A stretch of DNA of 64,000 bases from Sphingomonadales bacterium UBA6174 (GCA_002422945.1 DITW01000053.1:1-64000), one strand, 5' to 3'. Positions 15,272 through 24,599 are shown, numbered from the stretch's first letter. Notes: generated from the sequence alone by a model not told the origin. Translations and numbers: made by a program.

Positions 15272-16456
15272 TTAGATCAGCGAATTTGCCGCCGTCAGTC
15301 CTAGTTCCGGATGTGCGCCATGGATGATCGTTTCCATGATGCCATGACCTTTTGCATCGCCTTCTGTGACCGTGATCGGGCAGTCGCGCAATTGGCGAAT
15401 GCGGCGCAGTGTCGGGATATCGAGCGTGTCGGCGAATTTTTCGCCTTCGACTTCGAGTTCGCCCTTCCACGACCCATGCTTCTTGCCATCAAAGCCGAGA
15501 TACAGCCCCGGGCCGAGATGCACGGCAGATGGGCCGCCGACTTCGACCTGCACGGTGCGGGTGCCGCCCTGCATCATGTCGAAATGGACCTCGCCGCCGA
15601 GCAGGCGACGGGTGCGGTCGTCATAACGCAATTCCGGACGGACGCGCGCGACCTTTTCCTGCGTGCCATCGGGGTGGTTGCAATAGCCCGATGAATAGAA
15701 AATCCGGCCCTGTTTCGACATATAATAGAAATGATAGGCGTATTTTTCGCCATTCGGCTTGGTCAGCATGAACGGCGACCAGACCAATACGAATTCACCT
15801 TCGCCGAATTTGGCATCGCCAAAGTCCGAGGTCGGGCGGATGTCGGGATTATGTGCGCCCACGTCGAGACGGGTGCCCCAGCTATGGTCGCGATATTCGG
15901 TCCATTCTTCCGGCTTGACCTCGATGCGCTCGCCTTCGATTTCGACCCAGCCCGACGGCACGCCGATCTGGTGATAGCGGATCACGTCCGAACCGATGCG
16001 GAAGCCGTCGCGTTCGCGCTGCTTGTGGCGATCTTCGAAGAACGGCACCATTTCAGAGGTGAAAGTGATGTCGTAAGAGATCGGCTGCGCATCGTTCTTG
16101 GCGAGGGTGTAACGCACCTTGTGCAGCGGTTCGATGACTTCATAAGTGATCGGACCGACCGAGGTGATCGTCGGATCGTCGCGCAGTTCGCGGCTGGCGC
16201 GGACGGTCCATTGCTCGCTGCCGCGCGCCACGGCGGCCCAGCCGTCCATCACGCCGCGATTGTGATAGCGGCCAAGGCCGAAGTCGATCGCCAGCGTGCC
16301 GTCCTTGCGGACGATTGCGGACCAGATCTTTTCGGTCCAGCTATGATCGGACGAAGCGGTCGATGCAAAAGTATCCACGATCTGGTGGTTCAGCATCTCG
16401 TCGATGTCGAGCAATTGGCCGATGTCATCCATCTGATGTCGCACGATGTTGCGCAT
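15272..16456 (-). CDS. CrtC/AttH-like (calycin-type) protein
   Basis: This 394-aa soluble protein is related in pattern to the protein at 30492-31619: VRKDGT, a WTEYRDHSWGTR segment near 200 and several aromatic beta-strands. This pattern resembles hydroxyneurosporene-synthase (CrtC)/AttH-like lipocalin folds, which bind or hydrate isoprenoids, but I cannot prove membership. It has no signal peptide. A good AAGGAG precedes ATG 16456. It lies in an operon with an EthD-like protein (upstream) and an APH phosphotransferase (downstream). A substrate-binding or lyase/hydratase role on an isoprenoid chain is inferred only. Confidence 0.7.
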   Translation of the reverse strand: MRNIVRHQMDDIGQLLDIDEMLNHQIVDTFASTASSDHSWTEKIWSAIVRKDGTLAIDFGLGRYHNRGVMDGWAAVARGSEQWTVRASRELRDDPTITSVGPITYEVIEPLHKVRYTLAKNDAQPISYDITFTSEMVPFFEDRHKQRERDGFRIGSDVIRYHQIGVPSGWVEIEGERIEVKPEEWTEYRDHSWGTRLDVGAHNPDIRPTSDFGDAKFGEGEFVLVWSPFMLTKPNGEKYAYHFYYMSKQGRIFYSSGYCNHPDGTQEKVARVRPELRYDDRTRRLLGGEVHFDMMQGGTRTVQVEVGGPSAVHLGPGLYLGFDGKKHGSWKGELEVEGEKFADTLDIPTLRRIRQLRDCPITVTEGDAKGHGIMETIIHGAHPELGLTAANSLI

Positions 16457-16473
16457 GTCAGTTCTCCTTGAAA

Positions 16474-16797
16474 TTATGATGCGGGTTCATTGGCCGTGCG
16501 GCTGATTTGCAGCACGGGTGAAATGTCAGTGTAAGCTTTGGTATCCGCGAATAGCGCCTCGCCACATGCCTGCATGGCGGCATCGAATGCGGCGCGCGTC
16601 GGAAAGATCAATTCGCTGATCGCCCAAAAAGGCGGCGGCGCGCCATCAAGGCCCGCAACGCCCAAGGTGAGGGTAAGACCGGTCAGGCCATGCGGGGTCA
16701 GCAGCTTTTCGGCCAAAGGGGCGTGCCGGTGCAGATAATAATCGCCATCAAAGCGACTATTCTCGACGTTCGGGTATACAGCCGAGATGCGGATCAC
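16474..16797 (-). CDS. EthD-domain protein
   Basis: This is a small 107-aa dimeric alpha/beta-barrel-type protein of the EthD family (FDGDYYLHRHAPLAEKLL near the N-terminus, then FAD/Y patterns). EthD proteins accompany P450 or ether/ketone degradation genes, and their chemistry is often unknown. The start is GTG at 16797 with AGGAGAGG close upstream. It is the first gene of the minus-strand EthD/CrtC-like/APH operon and is divergent from an SDR gene across an operator-bearing gap. Confidence 0.8.
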   Translation of the reverse strand: MIRISAVYPNVENSRFDGDYYLHRHAPLAEKLLTPHGLTGLTLTLGVAGLDGAPPPFWAISELIFPTRAAFDAAMQACGEALFADTKAYTDISPVLQISRTANEPAS

Positions 16798-16845
16798 AAA
16801 CCTCTCCTATTGTCTTGATTCGCTCAAGTTGAGAGGATGCTAAAT

Positions 16846-16877
16846 GCGTCAGACGATTTCGTCCAGCTATATTGACA
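16846..16877. promoter_or_regulatory. GntR-type operator and -35 between EthD and SDR genes
   Basis: GCGTCAGACGA (16846-16856) matches the operator core with only the first T lost. TTGACA lies at 16872-16877, 24 bp after the GTC. The downstream GGATGTGCG...CACTAAT stretch resembles that after the promoter at 10618. The layout matches the sites at 1212 and 10590. Confidence 0.5.
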
Positions 16878-16932
16878 GCGGATGTGCGTTTGCACCACTA
16901 ATCATGGCAGAAAAACATAAAGGATGGATGTG

Positions 16933-17682
16933 ATGACAGGACGGCTTGAAGGGAAGATTGCCATAGTGACCGGGGCGGCAAGTGGCATTGGTCGCGCGAT
17001 TGTCGAGCGCTTCTGTGTTGAAGGCGCAAAAGTGCTGGCGGTCGATCTGAATGATGCGGCGTTGCGGGCGGCACATGTCGAGGGTGACAATCTGCGTTTT
17101 GTGGCGGTTGATCTCAGCAGCGTTGATGCGCCTGATATAGTGTTGGCGGCAGCGCAGGCGCATTTCGGGCGGCTTGATATCCTTATCAACAATGCGGGCA
17201 TCTGCGAATATCAGACGATTGAAGAGACGACGGACGCGCTTTGGGATCGCACCCTTGCTGTCGATCTGACGGCGGTGTTCCGGATGAGCCGGGCTGCGGT
17301 GCCCATGCTGCGGCAAAGCGGGCAGGGGCGGATCGTCAATACTGCCTCGATCATGGCGGAGCGCCCTTATGGCGGCTTGATCGCCTATATTTCGGCTAAG
17401 CATGGCGTGGCAGGCGTGACCAAGTCGCTGGCGGTCGAGCTTGGCTCTTATGGCATTACCGCCAATTACGTCATGCCGGGCGCGACCGTGACCGGGATCA
17501 CCAAGCCGTTGATTGATCAGGATGCGGCGTTGCGGGCGGCCTATGATGATATGGGCGTGTTGGGCCGCATGGCCCAGCCGGAGGAAATGGCGTCGGCATT
17601 CCTCTTTCTGGCCTCGGATGAGGCGAGCTTCATCACCGGCCACGGCCTTGCGGTGGATGGCGGGGCGCTGTTGCGGATGTAG
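16933..17682 (+). CDS. short-chain dehydrogenase/reductase
   Basis: This 249-aa classical SDR has the cofactor motif TGAASGIG, NNAG, and the catalytic Y-x3-K in AYISAKHG, with a preceding Ser in NTASIM. It probably oxidises an alcohol or reduces a ketone with NAD(P). ATG 16933 is preferred over 16924 because AAGGATGG then has proper spacing. It is a single gene, divergent from the EthD operon and convergent with the GntR gene at 17733. Substrate unknown. Confidence 0.88.
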   Translation: MTGRLEGKIAIVTGAASGIGRAIVERFCVEGAKVLAVDLNDAALRAAHVEGDNLRFVAVDLSSVDAPDIVLAAAQAHFGRLDILINNAGICEYQTIEETTDALWDRTLAVDLTAVFRMSRAAVPMLRQSGQGRIVNTASIMAERPYGGLIAYISAKHGVAGVTKSLAVELGSYGITANYVMPGATVTGITKPLIDQDAALRAAYDDMGVLGRMAQPEEMASAFLFLASDEASFITGHGLAVDGGALLRM

Positions 17683-17732
17683 TTTTGGGCATGGGGGGGC
17701 GGGGTATCGCGCCTGCCCCCTTTGCACGATAT

Positions 17733-18437
17733 TTAAGACGTCGCGGCGGGGAATGCGCTTTCCGGCAATTCCTGCATGGTTTTTCTGGTGCCGTCGAAAT
17801 GCTTCTTGACCGCTTTTTCAGCGGCGTCCGGATTGTTGGCGATGATCGCGTCCGCAATCATGCGATAACCGGAAAAGTGGCGGCGTCGCTGGGTTTCCGA
17901 CTGGACGGTTTCGACCTGTGCGCGAAACAGGTCGGTACGCGACAACGGCATGACCCGCGCCAGTTCCTGATTACCGCCAATCGATATCATGGTGTTATAA
18001 AAATGACGACGATGATCGAGATATTGCGCGCGATTGCCGGTCTTGCCCGCATTTTCGATCAAATCGGCGGCTTCCTGCATATTGTTGCGGTCATTGGCGG
18101 TCGTGCAGTGGATGGCTGCCAGCCGTGCCGCGAGCCTTGCCAGCGGTTCAAGTGTGTCGAGCAGGTCAAAGATCGATTTACGGTCAAGGCTTGCGATATA
18201 CGCGCCGCGATAACGGTTGAGCGTCACGATGCCCGCAGCGGCCATATGTTTGAGCGCCTCGCGCAAAGAGCCGCGACTGATGCCCAATCTTTGGGTGAGG
18301 TCGGGTTCCAGCAAATGCTGTCCGGGGACAAATACGCCTGATCTGATGCCCTGCGTAATGGCCTCTGTGACCTTGTCTGTGGCGCTGGTAGCGGGCGTGG
18401 TGATGCTCTTTGCGGTCGAGCCCTCTGAATTCGTCAT
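17733..18437 (-). CDS. GntR-family regulator, FCD type
   Basis: This 234-aa protein is paralogous to the regulator at 9022: the N-terminal winged helix shares VPGQHLLEPDLTQRLGISRG, SLREALKHM and RYRGAYI, and an FCD domain follows. It is divergent from the TonB receptor gene, with a perfect operator at 18579-18589 between them, so autoregulation plus receptor control is likely (inference). The ribosome site is weak. GC-rich imperfect hairpins lie in the 50-bp gap after the convergent SDR gene. Confidence 0.88.
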   Translation of the reverse strand: MTNSEGSTAKSITTPATSATDKVTEAITQGIRSGVFVPGQHLLEPDLTQRLGISRGSLREALKHMAAAGIVTLNRYRGAYIASLDRKSIFDLLDTLEPLARLAARLAAIHCTTANDRNNMQEAADLIENAGKTGNRAQYLDHRRHFYNTMISIGGNQELARVMPLSRTDLFRAQVETVQSETQRRRHFSGYRMIADAIIANNPDAAEKAVKKHFDGTRKTMQELPESAFPAATS

Positions 18438-18578
18438 CTTTGCGAGTTTTTCTTTTGGCTGATGAAGGTGATCTAGGAATTTGAACGATGCCCCATTTCC
18501 TTATCCGAATGCAAATGGATCGTCCAGCAAAGTACGAATTTGCCCGATGAGCAGGTTTGACGGGTTCATCTCACGAAA

Positions 18579-18597
18579 TCGTCAAACGATATTGACA
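18579..18597. promoter_or_regulatory. GntR operator upstream of the TonB receptor
   Basis: TCGTCAAACGA (18579-18589) is a perfect TNGTNNNACNA site within ATCGTC-A-AACGAT. It is followed at once by TTGACA (18592-18597). The operator therefore abuts the -35, and binding would block the promoter. Confidence 0.55.
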
Positions 18598-18701
18598 GAT
18601 CGTCTGGCCTGTGACAGTTTCGATTCAAGCTGCCGCTTTGTGTGTGGTGGTACCATTGCATCAAGCCTCCAAAGGGGGTGTGCAACAAAGGGAGAATGAT
18701 G

Positions 18702-21059
18702 ATGGGGTCTGTCAGCAATTTTTCGCGGTTTATGGGCAGTTCGCTGCTCGTAATCGCGTGCTCCGCCTCGGCGTACGCGCAAGATGCGGCACCAGCGGCC
18801 AGCGCCAATGATGCGGATTATGGCGAAATCGTCGTCACCGCCAATAAGCGCGCCCAGTCCATTAATGACGTTGGTCTGTCAATCACTGCGGAAACAGGCG
18901 ATACGCTGTTGCAGCGCGGCATTTCCTCGCCGACCGACCTTGGCAAGATCGTCCCGGGCCTGACGGTGCAGCCATCGCCGTTCAATACGCCGGTCTATAC
19001 GCTGCGCGGCGTTGGTTTCTATGAAACCACTTTGTCTGCTGCGCCGACCGTCGCCGTTTATACTGACGAAGTGGCGCTGCCCTTCAGCGCGACGACCCGT
19101 GGTGCGGCCTTTGATATTGAACGCGTCGAAGTGCTTAAGGGTCCGCAGGGTACGCTGTTCGGTCAGAACACCACCGGCGGCGCGATCAACTATATCGTTG
19201 CCAAGCCGACCGATAAATTCTCGGCGGGTGCCGATGCAAGCTTCGGTCGTTTCGCAACCACTGATGTGCAGGGCTTTATCAGCGGGCCGCTGGCCGACAC
19301 CGTGAAGGGCCGCATTGCCGTCCGCACGATCCAGTCGGGCACTTGGCAGAAGAGCTACACCCGTTCGGATGATCTGGGTAAGCAGAACATGCTGCAAGGC
19401 CGTATCCTGTTGGATTGGCAGGCATCGGACAAGCTGAAGTTCGAACTCAACGCCAATGGCTGGCGCGACAAGGGCGATACCCAGGCGGCGCAGTTGATTG
19501 AAGACACCTGCGGCGCTTCGCGTGCCGGCACCTGCGGTAGCCCGGATGCGACGAATTTCCGCAACTATCCGCGCAGCCCGCGCAATGCGCGCGCTGCCGA
19601 TTGGGGCTATGGCATCTTCGGTCGTCGCCCGCAGCGCGATGACCGTTTTTATCAGCTCAGCCTGCGTGGCGATCTGGAGTTGAACGACAATCTCACGCTG
19701 ACGTCGATCACGGCCTATTCCGATTACAAGACGGATTCGGTACAGGATTTTGACGGTTCGACCTATTTTTCGGTCGATACCAACACCACGGGTTACATCA
19801 AGGATATCTCGCAGGAAGTCCGCATCAGCGGGACCTATGATCGCGTGAACTTCATCCTTGGCGGTAATTACAACAAGTCAAAGACCTTCGACCGCTTGTT
19901 CTATAACTTCAGCGAAGGCCCATCGTCGAACCCGTTATATGCAATTCCGGGTGCGCCCCGTGGCGTGCTGACATTCAACTATTCCGATCAGGATGTGAAG
20001 AATGTGGCCGTCTTCGGTAACGTGGAATTCAAGATCACCCCGGCACTGACCCTGCTTGCCGGTGCGCGTTATACCGACAGCAAGCGCAGCTTTGCCGGCT
20101 GCACGAACGACTTTGGTGGTGATACGGCAATCTGGTGGAATGCGATCTTCGGCACCGATGTGCAGCCGGGCGGTTGCTTGACCTTCACGCAGAACTTCCC
20201 GGAACAGTTCAATCCGGCAGCCTATGATAATTTGAACGAAGACAATGTGTCGTGGAATATCGGTCTTAACTACAAGACGCCGGGCGATACCCTGCTTTAT
20301 ACCCGCGTCAGCCGCGGTTATAAGTCGGGCAGCTTCCCGACGGCGTCGGTGGCCAGCTACAGCGGCTATGTGCCGGTGAAGCAGGAATCCGTGACCGCTT
20401 ATGAATTGGGTGCAAAGGGACCTTTGCTTGGTCGCGCGTTGGAATATGCGGTCGCCGGTTTCTATTATGACTATCAGGATAAGCAGCTGCGCGGTCGCAA
20501 GCCTGACCCTGTGTTCGGGACTTTGGATGGTCTGGTCCAGATTCCGAAGAGTCGCATCTGGGGTGTCGAAGCATCGATCACCGCCCGTCCGATTGAAGGC
20601 CTGCGCCTGAACGTCGGTGGCACCTATATCGATACGAAGATCACGGAGTTCGAAGGCTATGACGCCTTCGGGGTGCTGGCCAATTTCGCAGGTCAGAAAT
20701 TCCCTTATGCGCCAAAGGTCACGATTGTGGCGGACGCTGAATATAAAACAGCGCTGAGCGGCACTGCGGACGGGTATTTCGGTATTTCCGCGACCCACAA
20801 CTCCAAGTCCACGACGGCGCTGGCCAACACTACCACGCAATATGTCACCGCCGATCCGCGCTTCATCATGAAGGCGTACACATTGGTTGACCTGCGTGCC
20901 GGTGTTGAATTCCCGGGCAGCAATGTCCGTGCCGGTGTCTATGTCCGCAATGTCGGCAATGTCTATTACTGGACCAACACCCAGGACAATCTGGCGTCGA
21001 TCTCCCGCTTTGCGGGGATGCCGCGGACCTATGGTCTGCAGGTCAGCTGGCGCTATTGA
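18702..21059 (+). CDS. TonB-dependent outer-membrane receptor
   Basis: This protein of about 785 aa has a signal peptide (hydrophobic SSLLVIACSASAYA with cleavage before QD), a TonB box EIVVTANKR, the plug domain with LKGPQGTLFGQNTTGGAINY, and a 22-strand-type barrel ending in the aromatic YGLQVSWRY. Three ATGs occur in a row (18696, 18699, 18702); GGGAG at 18690-18694 best fits the third. Such receptors in sphingomonads import hydrophobic or aromatic substrates as well as siderophores. The link to the LDI-like gene downstream and the operator upstream point to uptake of the pathway substrate. Confidence 0.93.
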   Translation: MGSVSNFSRFMGSSLLVIACSASAYAQDAAPAASANDADYGEIVVTANKRAQSINDVGLSITAETGDTLLQRGISSPTDLGKIVPGLTVQPSPFNTPVYTLRGVGFYETTLSAAPTVAVYTDEVALPFSATTRGAAFDIERVEVLKGPQGTLFGQNTTGGAINYIVAKPTDKFSAGADASFGRFATTDVQGFISGPLADTVKGRIAVRTIQSGTWQKSYTRSDDLGKQNMLQGRILLDWQASDKLKFELNANGWRDKGDTQAAQLIEDTCGASRAGTCGSPDATNFRNYPRSPRNARAADWGYGIFGRRPQRDDRFYQLSLRGDLELNDNLTLTSITAYSDYKTDSVQDFDGSTYFSVDTNTTGYIKDISQEVRISGTYDRVNFILGGNYNKSKTFDRLFYNFSEGPSSNPLYAIPGAPRGVLTFNYSDQDVKNVAVFGNVEFKITPALTLLAGARYTDSKRSFAGCTNDFGGDTAIWWNAIFGTDVQPGGCLTFTQNFPEQFNPAAYDNLNEDNVSWNIGLNYKTPGDTLLYTRVSRGYKSGSFPTASVASYSGYVPVKQESVTAYELGAKGPLLGRALEYAVAGFYYDYQDKQLRGRKPDPVFGTLDGLVQIPKSRIWGVEASITARPIEGLRLNVGGTYIDTKITEFEGYDAFGVLANFAGQKFPYAPKVTIVADAEYKTALSGTADGYFGISATHNSKSTTALANTTTQYVTADPRFIMKAYTLVDLRAGVEFPGSNVRAGVYVRNVGNVYYWTNTQDNLASISRFAGMPRTYGLQVSWRY

Positions 21060-21078
21060 TCGTATAATAAGCGTATCC

Positions 21079-21112
21079 GCAACCTCGTGGCGTTTCGGCG
21101 TCACGAGGTTGC
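21079..21112 (+). terminator. hairpin after the TonB receptor
   Basis: GCAACCTCGTG (21079-21089) pairs perfectly with CACGAGGTTGC (21102-21112) around a 12-nt loop. There is no clear T-run, so it may be an attenuating or protective stem rather than a strong terminator. Confidence 0.55.
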
Positions 21113-21125
21113 ACGTTAAACGGAA

Positions 21126-21136
21126 TCGTCATACGA
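21126..21136. promoter_or_regulatory. GntR operator upstream of the LDI-like gene
   Basis: TCGTCATACGA is a perfect TNGTNNNACNA match within ATCGTC-A-TACGAT, 133 bp before the LDI-like start. It implies that the LDI-like operon has its own regulated promoter after the hairpin at 21079. Confidence 0.5.
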
Positions 21137-21268
21137 TGACGGTCGAAATAATGGCCCAAAGAAGGCCTGATTCTATGCTCTGCCTGTCACTTCCGGCGCT
21201 TTGGCACCTATCGCTGATCTTGCCCGATGTGTGCAGAGCTAAGGTCGCCAGCAACGCAGGAGAGTGGA

Positions 21269-23194
21269 ATGGACGGTGCGCACAGGTCCTTTGAAGAGAA
21301 TGCAGATGATCCTGCCGGGGCGGGCGAACCGCGCCGCCTGATCGATCGCATTCCGGTCATCCCTGAACGCAAGACCCTGCATGGTCCGCTGACTGCGCGA
21401 CGGTTGCGGCGCTTTTATGCGTTTCTGGCGCTTGAATTCCTGCTGGGTATTTCGCCGATTCTACTCGGCATGAGCACGCAGTGGAAGGCCTTTGGTCTGG
21501 GGATGATTTTCCCGGGCGCGGGTTTCCTTTATGCCGGCGGCATTGCGGGGCCGTTGTTCGCGGCGCTGTCTATCGCGGCATTCACCGTCATCATGTTTAT
21601 CTGGTGGGCGCGCGGCGTGATTGTCGGGCCGCCGGGCGTGTTGATCGGCACGGCCTTGTTGTCTGCGGCATGGATCGAAGGCAAGCAAGGCGTGAGCTGG
21701 ATGGAAATCGCGCTGCCTGCTGCTGTTGTCGCGCTGCATCTCTGGCTGGCGAATGGCCGCAGGAAAGAATTCGCCGCCGCCAAGGCGCGTGGCGCCGCGT
21801 TGAATGAAGTGATCACCAAGGCCGAGCCTTTGTTGCGCGATTATCCGGTCGTGGCCGCCGAGGAAATGCCCGCGGGCCAGATTGGCGAATATCGCCGGAT
21901 GCTCGATCTTGCGCTGCAACCGGTCGATAGCTGGAATGGCTTTTCGATGGACGACACATGGCAGGATGGGGCGTTGCGCTACCAGATCTGCACGATGTCG
22001 TGGAATCTTGCGCTGGGCCAGTACACGCAATTGCCTGCGTTCCATGGCTATCTCAACACGGCGCAGGAGCATCTGATCCACAAGCATGTCGACCGCAACA
22101 CATGGAATTATTGGTATTGGGAAAGCCTGTGGGGCAATTTCCAGCTTGAGAAGAACCCGGTTACTACCGACAATATCATGCTGTCCGGCTTTCTTGGGGT
22201 GTCGCTCGGCATGTTCGAAACCGCGAGCGGGACATCCCCGTTCAAGGCGCCGGGCGCATTGACCTTCCGTTGGGATGAAAACACCGCTTTCCCCTATAGC
22301 CATGAAACGCTGATGGAAGAGGTGGTCAAAAATTATAAGCGTTATGATTATGGCTGGTTCCCATGCGAGCCGCGCTGGATCTATTCGATGTGCAACCTTG
22401 TCGGGCGCACGGCCTTGGCCTTTCATGATGCGCGTCACAACACGCATTTCATTGATGCAGTGGGTGACCGATTTGAACGGACGATGGAAGAGGAAATGAT
22501 GCTGGCCGATGGCCGGATCAAGGTTTGCACCTCTTCGCCCTTCGGTTTTCAGGTGCCGAGCCTTTCGGGCCTGTTTGGTGAGACCTGGGGCATTCGATTC
22601 CTGACGCCGCATGCGCCGGAACAGGCCGAACGCCTGTGGCAGATCCTCAAGAATGACTATATTTCGGTCAAGCCCGATGGCCAGTTGGATTTCAAGCTGT
22701 TGCCGCTCGGTTGGGATACGCGCAAGCCTGCGGACTTCTCCAAATGGCCGGAACTGAACCCGTTGATCATGACGCTTTGGGCAGCACTTGAAATGGGCGA
22801 CGAGCCGATCATCAATGCGACCACCCGCACCATCGACGAGCGTTATGGAGAAGGTCTGGCCGCGTCGATGACATGGAGCCGTCGCAACACGGTGCGCGAC
22901 ATGGTCAACAAGGGCCTGCCCGAGGCATGGGCCAAGGGACCGATCATCGAAAAGGCCGTCTATCCGGAGGCGATCATCACCCGGGCCGTCACCGATGGTC
23001 AGGCATTGGAGGCCGTCATTCATCCGGGTGCGCAAGGCGGCAAGACCAGCATCGGCCTCAGCCGCCTGAAACCGGGTGGGAATTACCGACTATTGCAGAC
23101 CGGCGAACAATTCACCGCATCAACAGACGGGCGTCACCAATTGGATATCATCCTGCCGGGCAGGACCGAAATCCACATCGTGCCGGTGGTTTGA
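21269..23194 (+). CDS. membrane-anchored linalool dehydratase/isomerase-like protein
   Basis: This 641-aa protein has an N-terminal region of about five hydrophobic segments (roughly residues 47-155) and a C-terminal catalytic region resembling the Castellaniella linalool dehydratase/isomerase (LDI). Matching blocks are WNYWYWESLWGNF, DNIMLSGFLGVSLGMFETAS and FPCEPRWIYSMCN. The two cysteines C366 and C375 keep the nine-residue spacing of the LDI active-site cysteines, and Met304 matches NIM. The position of the LDI active-site histidine (NIMYKGH) reads Phe308, so chemistry or substrate may differ. LDI dehydrates or isomerises tertiary allylic alcohols. Start ATG 21269 has AGGAGAG upstream. 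Confidence 0.82.
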   Translation: MDGAHRSFEENADDPAGAGEPRRLIDRIPVIPERKTLHGPLTARRLRRFYAFLALEFLLGISPILLGMSTQWKAFGLGMIFPGAGFLYAGGIAGPLFAALSIAAFTVIMFIWWARGVIVGPPGVLIGTALLSAAWIEGKQGVSWMEIALPAAVVALHLWLANGRRKEFAAAKARGAALNEVITKAEPLLRDYPVVAAEEMPAGQIGEYRRMLDLALQPVDSWNGFSMDDTWQDGALRYQICTMSWNLALGQYTQLPAFHGYLNTAQEHLIHKHVDRNTWNYWYWESLWGNFQLEKNPVTTDNIMLSGFLGVSLGMFETASGTSPFKAPGALTFRWDENTAFPYSHETLMEEVVKNYKRYDYGWFPCEPRWIYSMCNLVGRTALAFHDARHNTHFIDAVGDRFERTMEEEMMLADGRIKVCTSSPFGFQVPSLSGLFGETWGIRFLTPHAPEQAERLWQILKNDYISVKPDGQLDFKLLPLGWDTRKPADFSKWPELNPLIMTLWAALEMGDEPIINATTRTIDERYGEGLAASMTWSRRNTVRDMVNKGLPEAWAKGPIIEKAVYPEAIITRAVTDGQALEAVIHPGAQGGKTSIGLSRLKPGGNYRLLQTGEQFTASTDGRHQLDIILPGRTEIHIVPVV

Positions 23195-23198
23195 TCCG

Positions 23199-23585
23199 AT
23201 GGCCTGCTGCATCCTAGCCGCCTTTTTGATCGCCCAATGCATGGCGACATTAAGGCGCTGGGGTGTGTTCTGGCATTTGCTGCCGGTGCCGGAGGGGGAA
23301 AACCCGGATACGGCGCTGACCCGACTCAATACATGGTTACGGCGGCCACGGGTGCGGGCGGGCATCGCCTGTGCCGTGATGGTCGAACTGACGGTATTGG
23401 GTTCGTGGGTCTATGTGGAACATGGCCGACATATTGCCGAATTTGCCGATGTCCAATGGGCGCATCTCCACGGCGAGCGGGTGGTCTATGCCAAGGTCTG
23501 CGACCAAACCGGTCAGACCAGCATCCGCATGGTGCTGGAAGAAATGCGCCGCAACAGGGTAGCGACGCGCCAGACGCAGATCTGA
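23199..23585 (+). CDS. small putative membrane protein
   Basis: This is a 128-aa protein of unknown family that starts 4 nt after the LDI-like stop. It has a hydrophobic N-terminus (MACCILAAFLIAQCMATL) and a second hydrophobic segment around AGIACAVMVELTVLGSWVYV, then a soluble, charged tail. It may be an assembly partner of the membrane-anchored LDI-like protein (inference from tight coupling). Codon pattern and spacing support a real gene, but no homologue is recognised. Confidence 0.6.
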   Translation: MACCILAAFLIAQCMATLRRWGVFWHLLPVPEGENPDTALTRLNTWLRRPRVRAGIACAVMVELTVLGSWVYVEHGRHIAEFADVQWAHLHGERVVYAKVCDQTGQTSIRMVLEEMRRNRVATRQTQI

Positions 23586-23610
23586 GCGCAGATCGAAATT
23601 AGGAATGATG

Positions 23611-24366
23611 ATGGAATTTCAGGATCAGGTCGTCTTGGTGACCGGCGGTTCCAAGGGTATTGGCAAGGCCGTGGCGATGCTGGCCGCCAAGCGGGGCGCG
23701 GCGGTGATCATCGTCGGGCGCAGCCTTGGGACGCTGACCGAAACCGGTGATGAAATCCGGGCGGCCACCGGGGCAAGGGTGGTGACGGTCGCGGGCGATG
23801 TGGCCGATGCCGATACGGCGATCCGGGCCGTGGCGCAGGCGCGGGACAATTTCGGGCGGCTGGATGTGGTCGCCAATATCGCGGGGGCTTTTCCGACGGC
23901 CTTGCTGCAAGATACGACCGACGCCGATTTCGCATCGACGATCGATATCAATTTGAAGGGCACGTTTCTGATGTGCCGTGAAGCCTTGCCGTATCTGCGC
24001 CAACAAGGTTGGGGGGCGATTGTGAATATGTCGTCGACCGCCGCGCGTTTTCCGACGCCGGGCCTGTCTGTCTATGGCGCGAGCAAGGCCGGGGTCGAAG
24101 CCTTCACCCGCGCCATTGCAGTCGAAGCCGCGCCTCATATCCGGGTGAATGCGGTATCGGCCGGTCCCACCATGACCGAAACCGTGGCCGCATTGATGGC
24201 GGTGGATCAGACCGGCGCGGTTGACGCAGTGACCAAATCGCTACCGCTCGCACGCCTTGCCGATCCGGATGAAATTGCCGAGGCGGTGCTGTTCCTCGCG
24301 TCATCGCGCGCGAGCTTCATCACCGGCCAAGTGTTGCAGGCCAATGGTGGGGGCATCATGGCCTGA
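23611..24366 (+). CDS. short-chain dehydrogenase/reductase
   Basis: This 251-aa classical SDR has TGGSKGIG, NIAG in place of NNAG, and Y-x3-K in SVYGASKAG. ATG 23611 has AGGA at about 7 nt upstream; the in-frame ATGs at 23605 and 23608 are less well spaced. It closes the LDI-like operon and may oxidise the alcohol formed there. Its exact substrate is unknown. Confidence 0.87.
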   Translation: MEFQDQVVLVTGGSKGIGKAVAMLAAKRGAAVIIVGRSLGTLTETGDEIRAATGARVVTVAGDVADADTAIRAVAQARDNFGRLDVVANIAGAFPTALLQDTTDADFASTIDINLKGTFLMCREALPYLRQQGWGAIVNMSSTAARFPTPGLSVYGASKAGVEAFTRAIAVEAAPHIRVNAVSAGPTMTETVAALMAVDQTGAVDAVTKSLPLARLADPDEIAEAVLFLASSRASFITGQVLQANGGGIMA

Positions 24367-24394
24367 GCGCCCCAGCGGTTGTCTGATGTGACGA

Positions 24395-24450
24395 CGCAAG
24401 AAAGATCAAAAATCGCATCAATGCCGGATAAAGCCATGGGCGGGGATTGC
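24395..24450 (+). repeat. diverged copy A of a ~55-bp leader element
   Basis: CGCAAGAAA, TCAAAAA, ATCAAT and TAAAGCCAT occur in the same order and spacing as at 31699-31753, about 70 percent identical without gaps by eye. It lies in the 294-bp gap before the acyl-CoA dehydrogenase gene. It may be a shared promoter or regulator site. Confidence 0.45.
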
Positions 24451-24588
24451 CGCTATACAAGCAAATATGGCGATGCCCCGCCCGCATTATGAACGAATGA
24501 CCGGCGCGTGTTCGGGCGGGAAGCAGTGCCGGAGCTTGTGTCTTAGGCGCGAAAATTTTTGACAGCGGCCTGTCTTCGCGCTTATGCA

Positions 24589-24599
24589 TTGTCCGACGA
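24589..24599. promoter_or_regulatory. GntR operator upstream of acyl-CoA dehydrogenase operon
   Basis: TTGTCCGACGA is a perfect TNGTNNNACNA match, 62 bp before the GTG start at 24661. It places the beta-oxidation operon in the same putative regulon. Confidence 0.5.
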
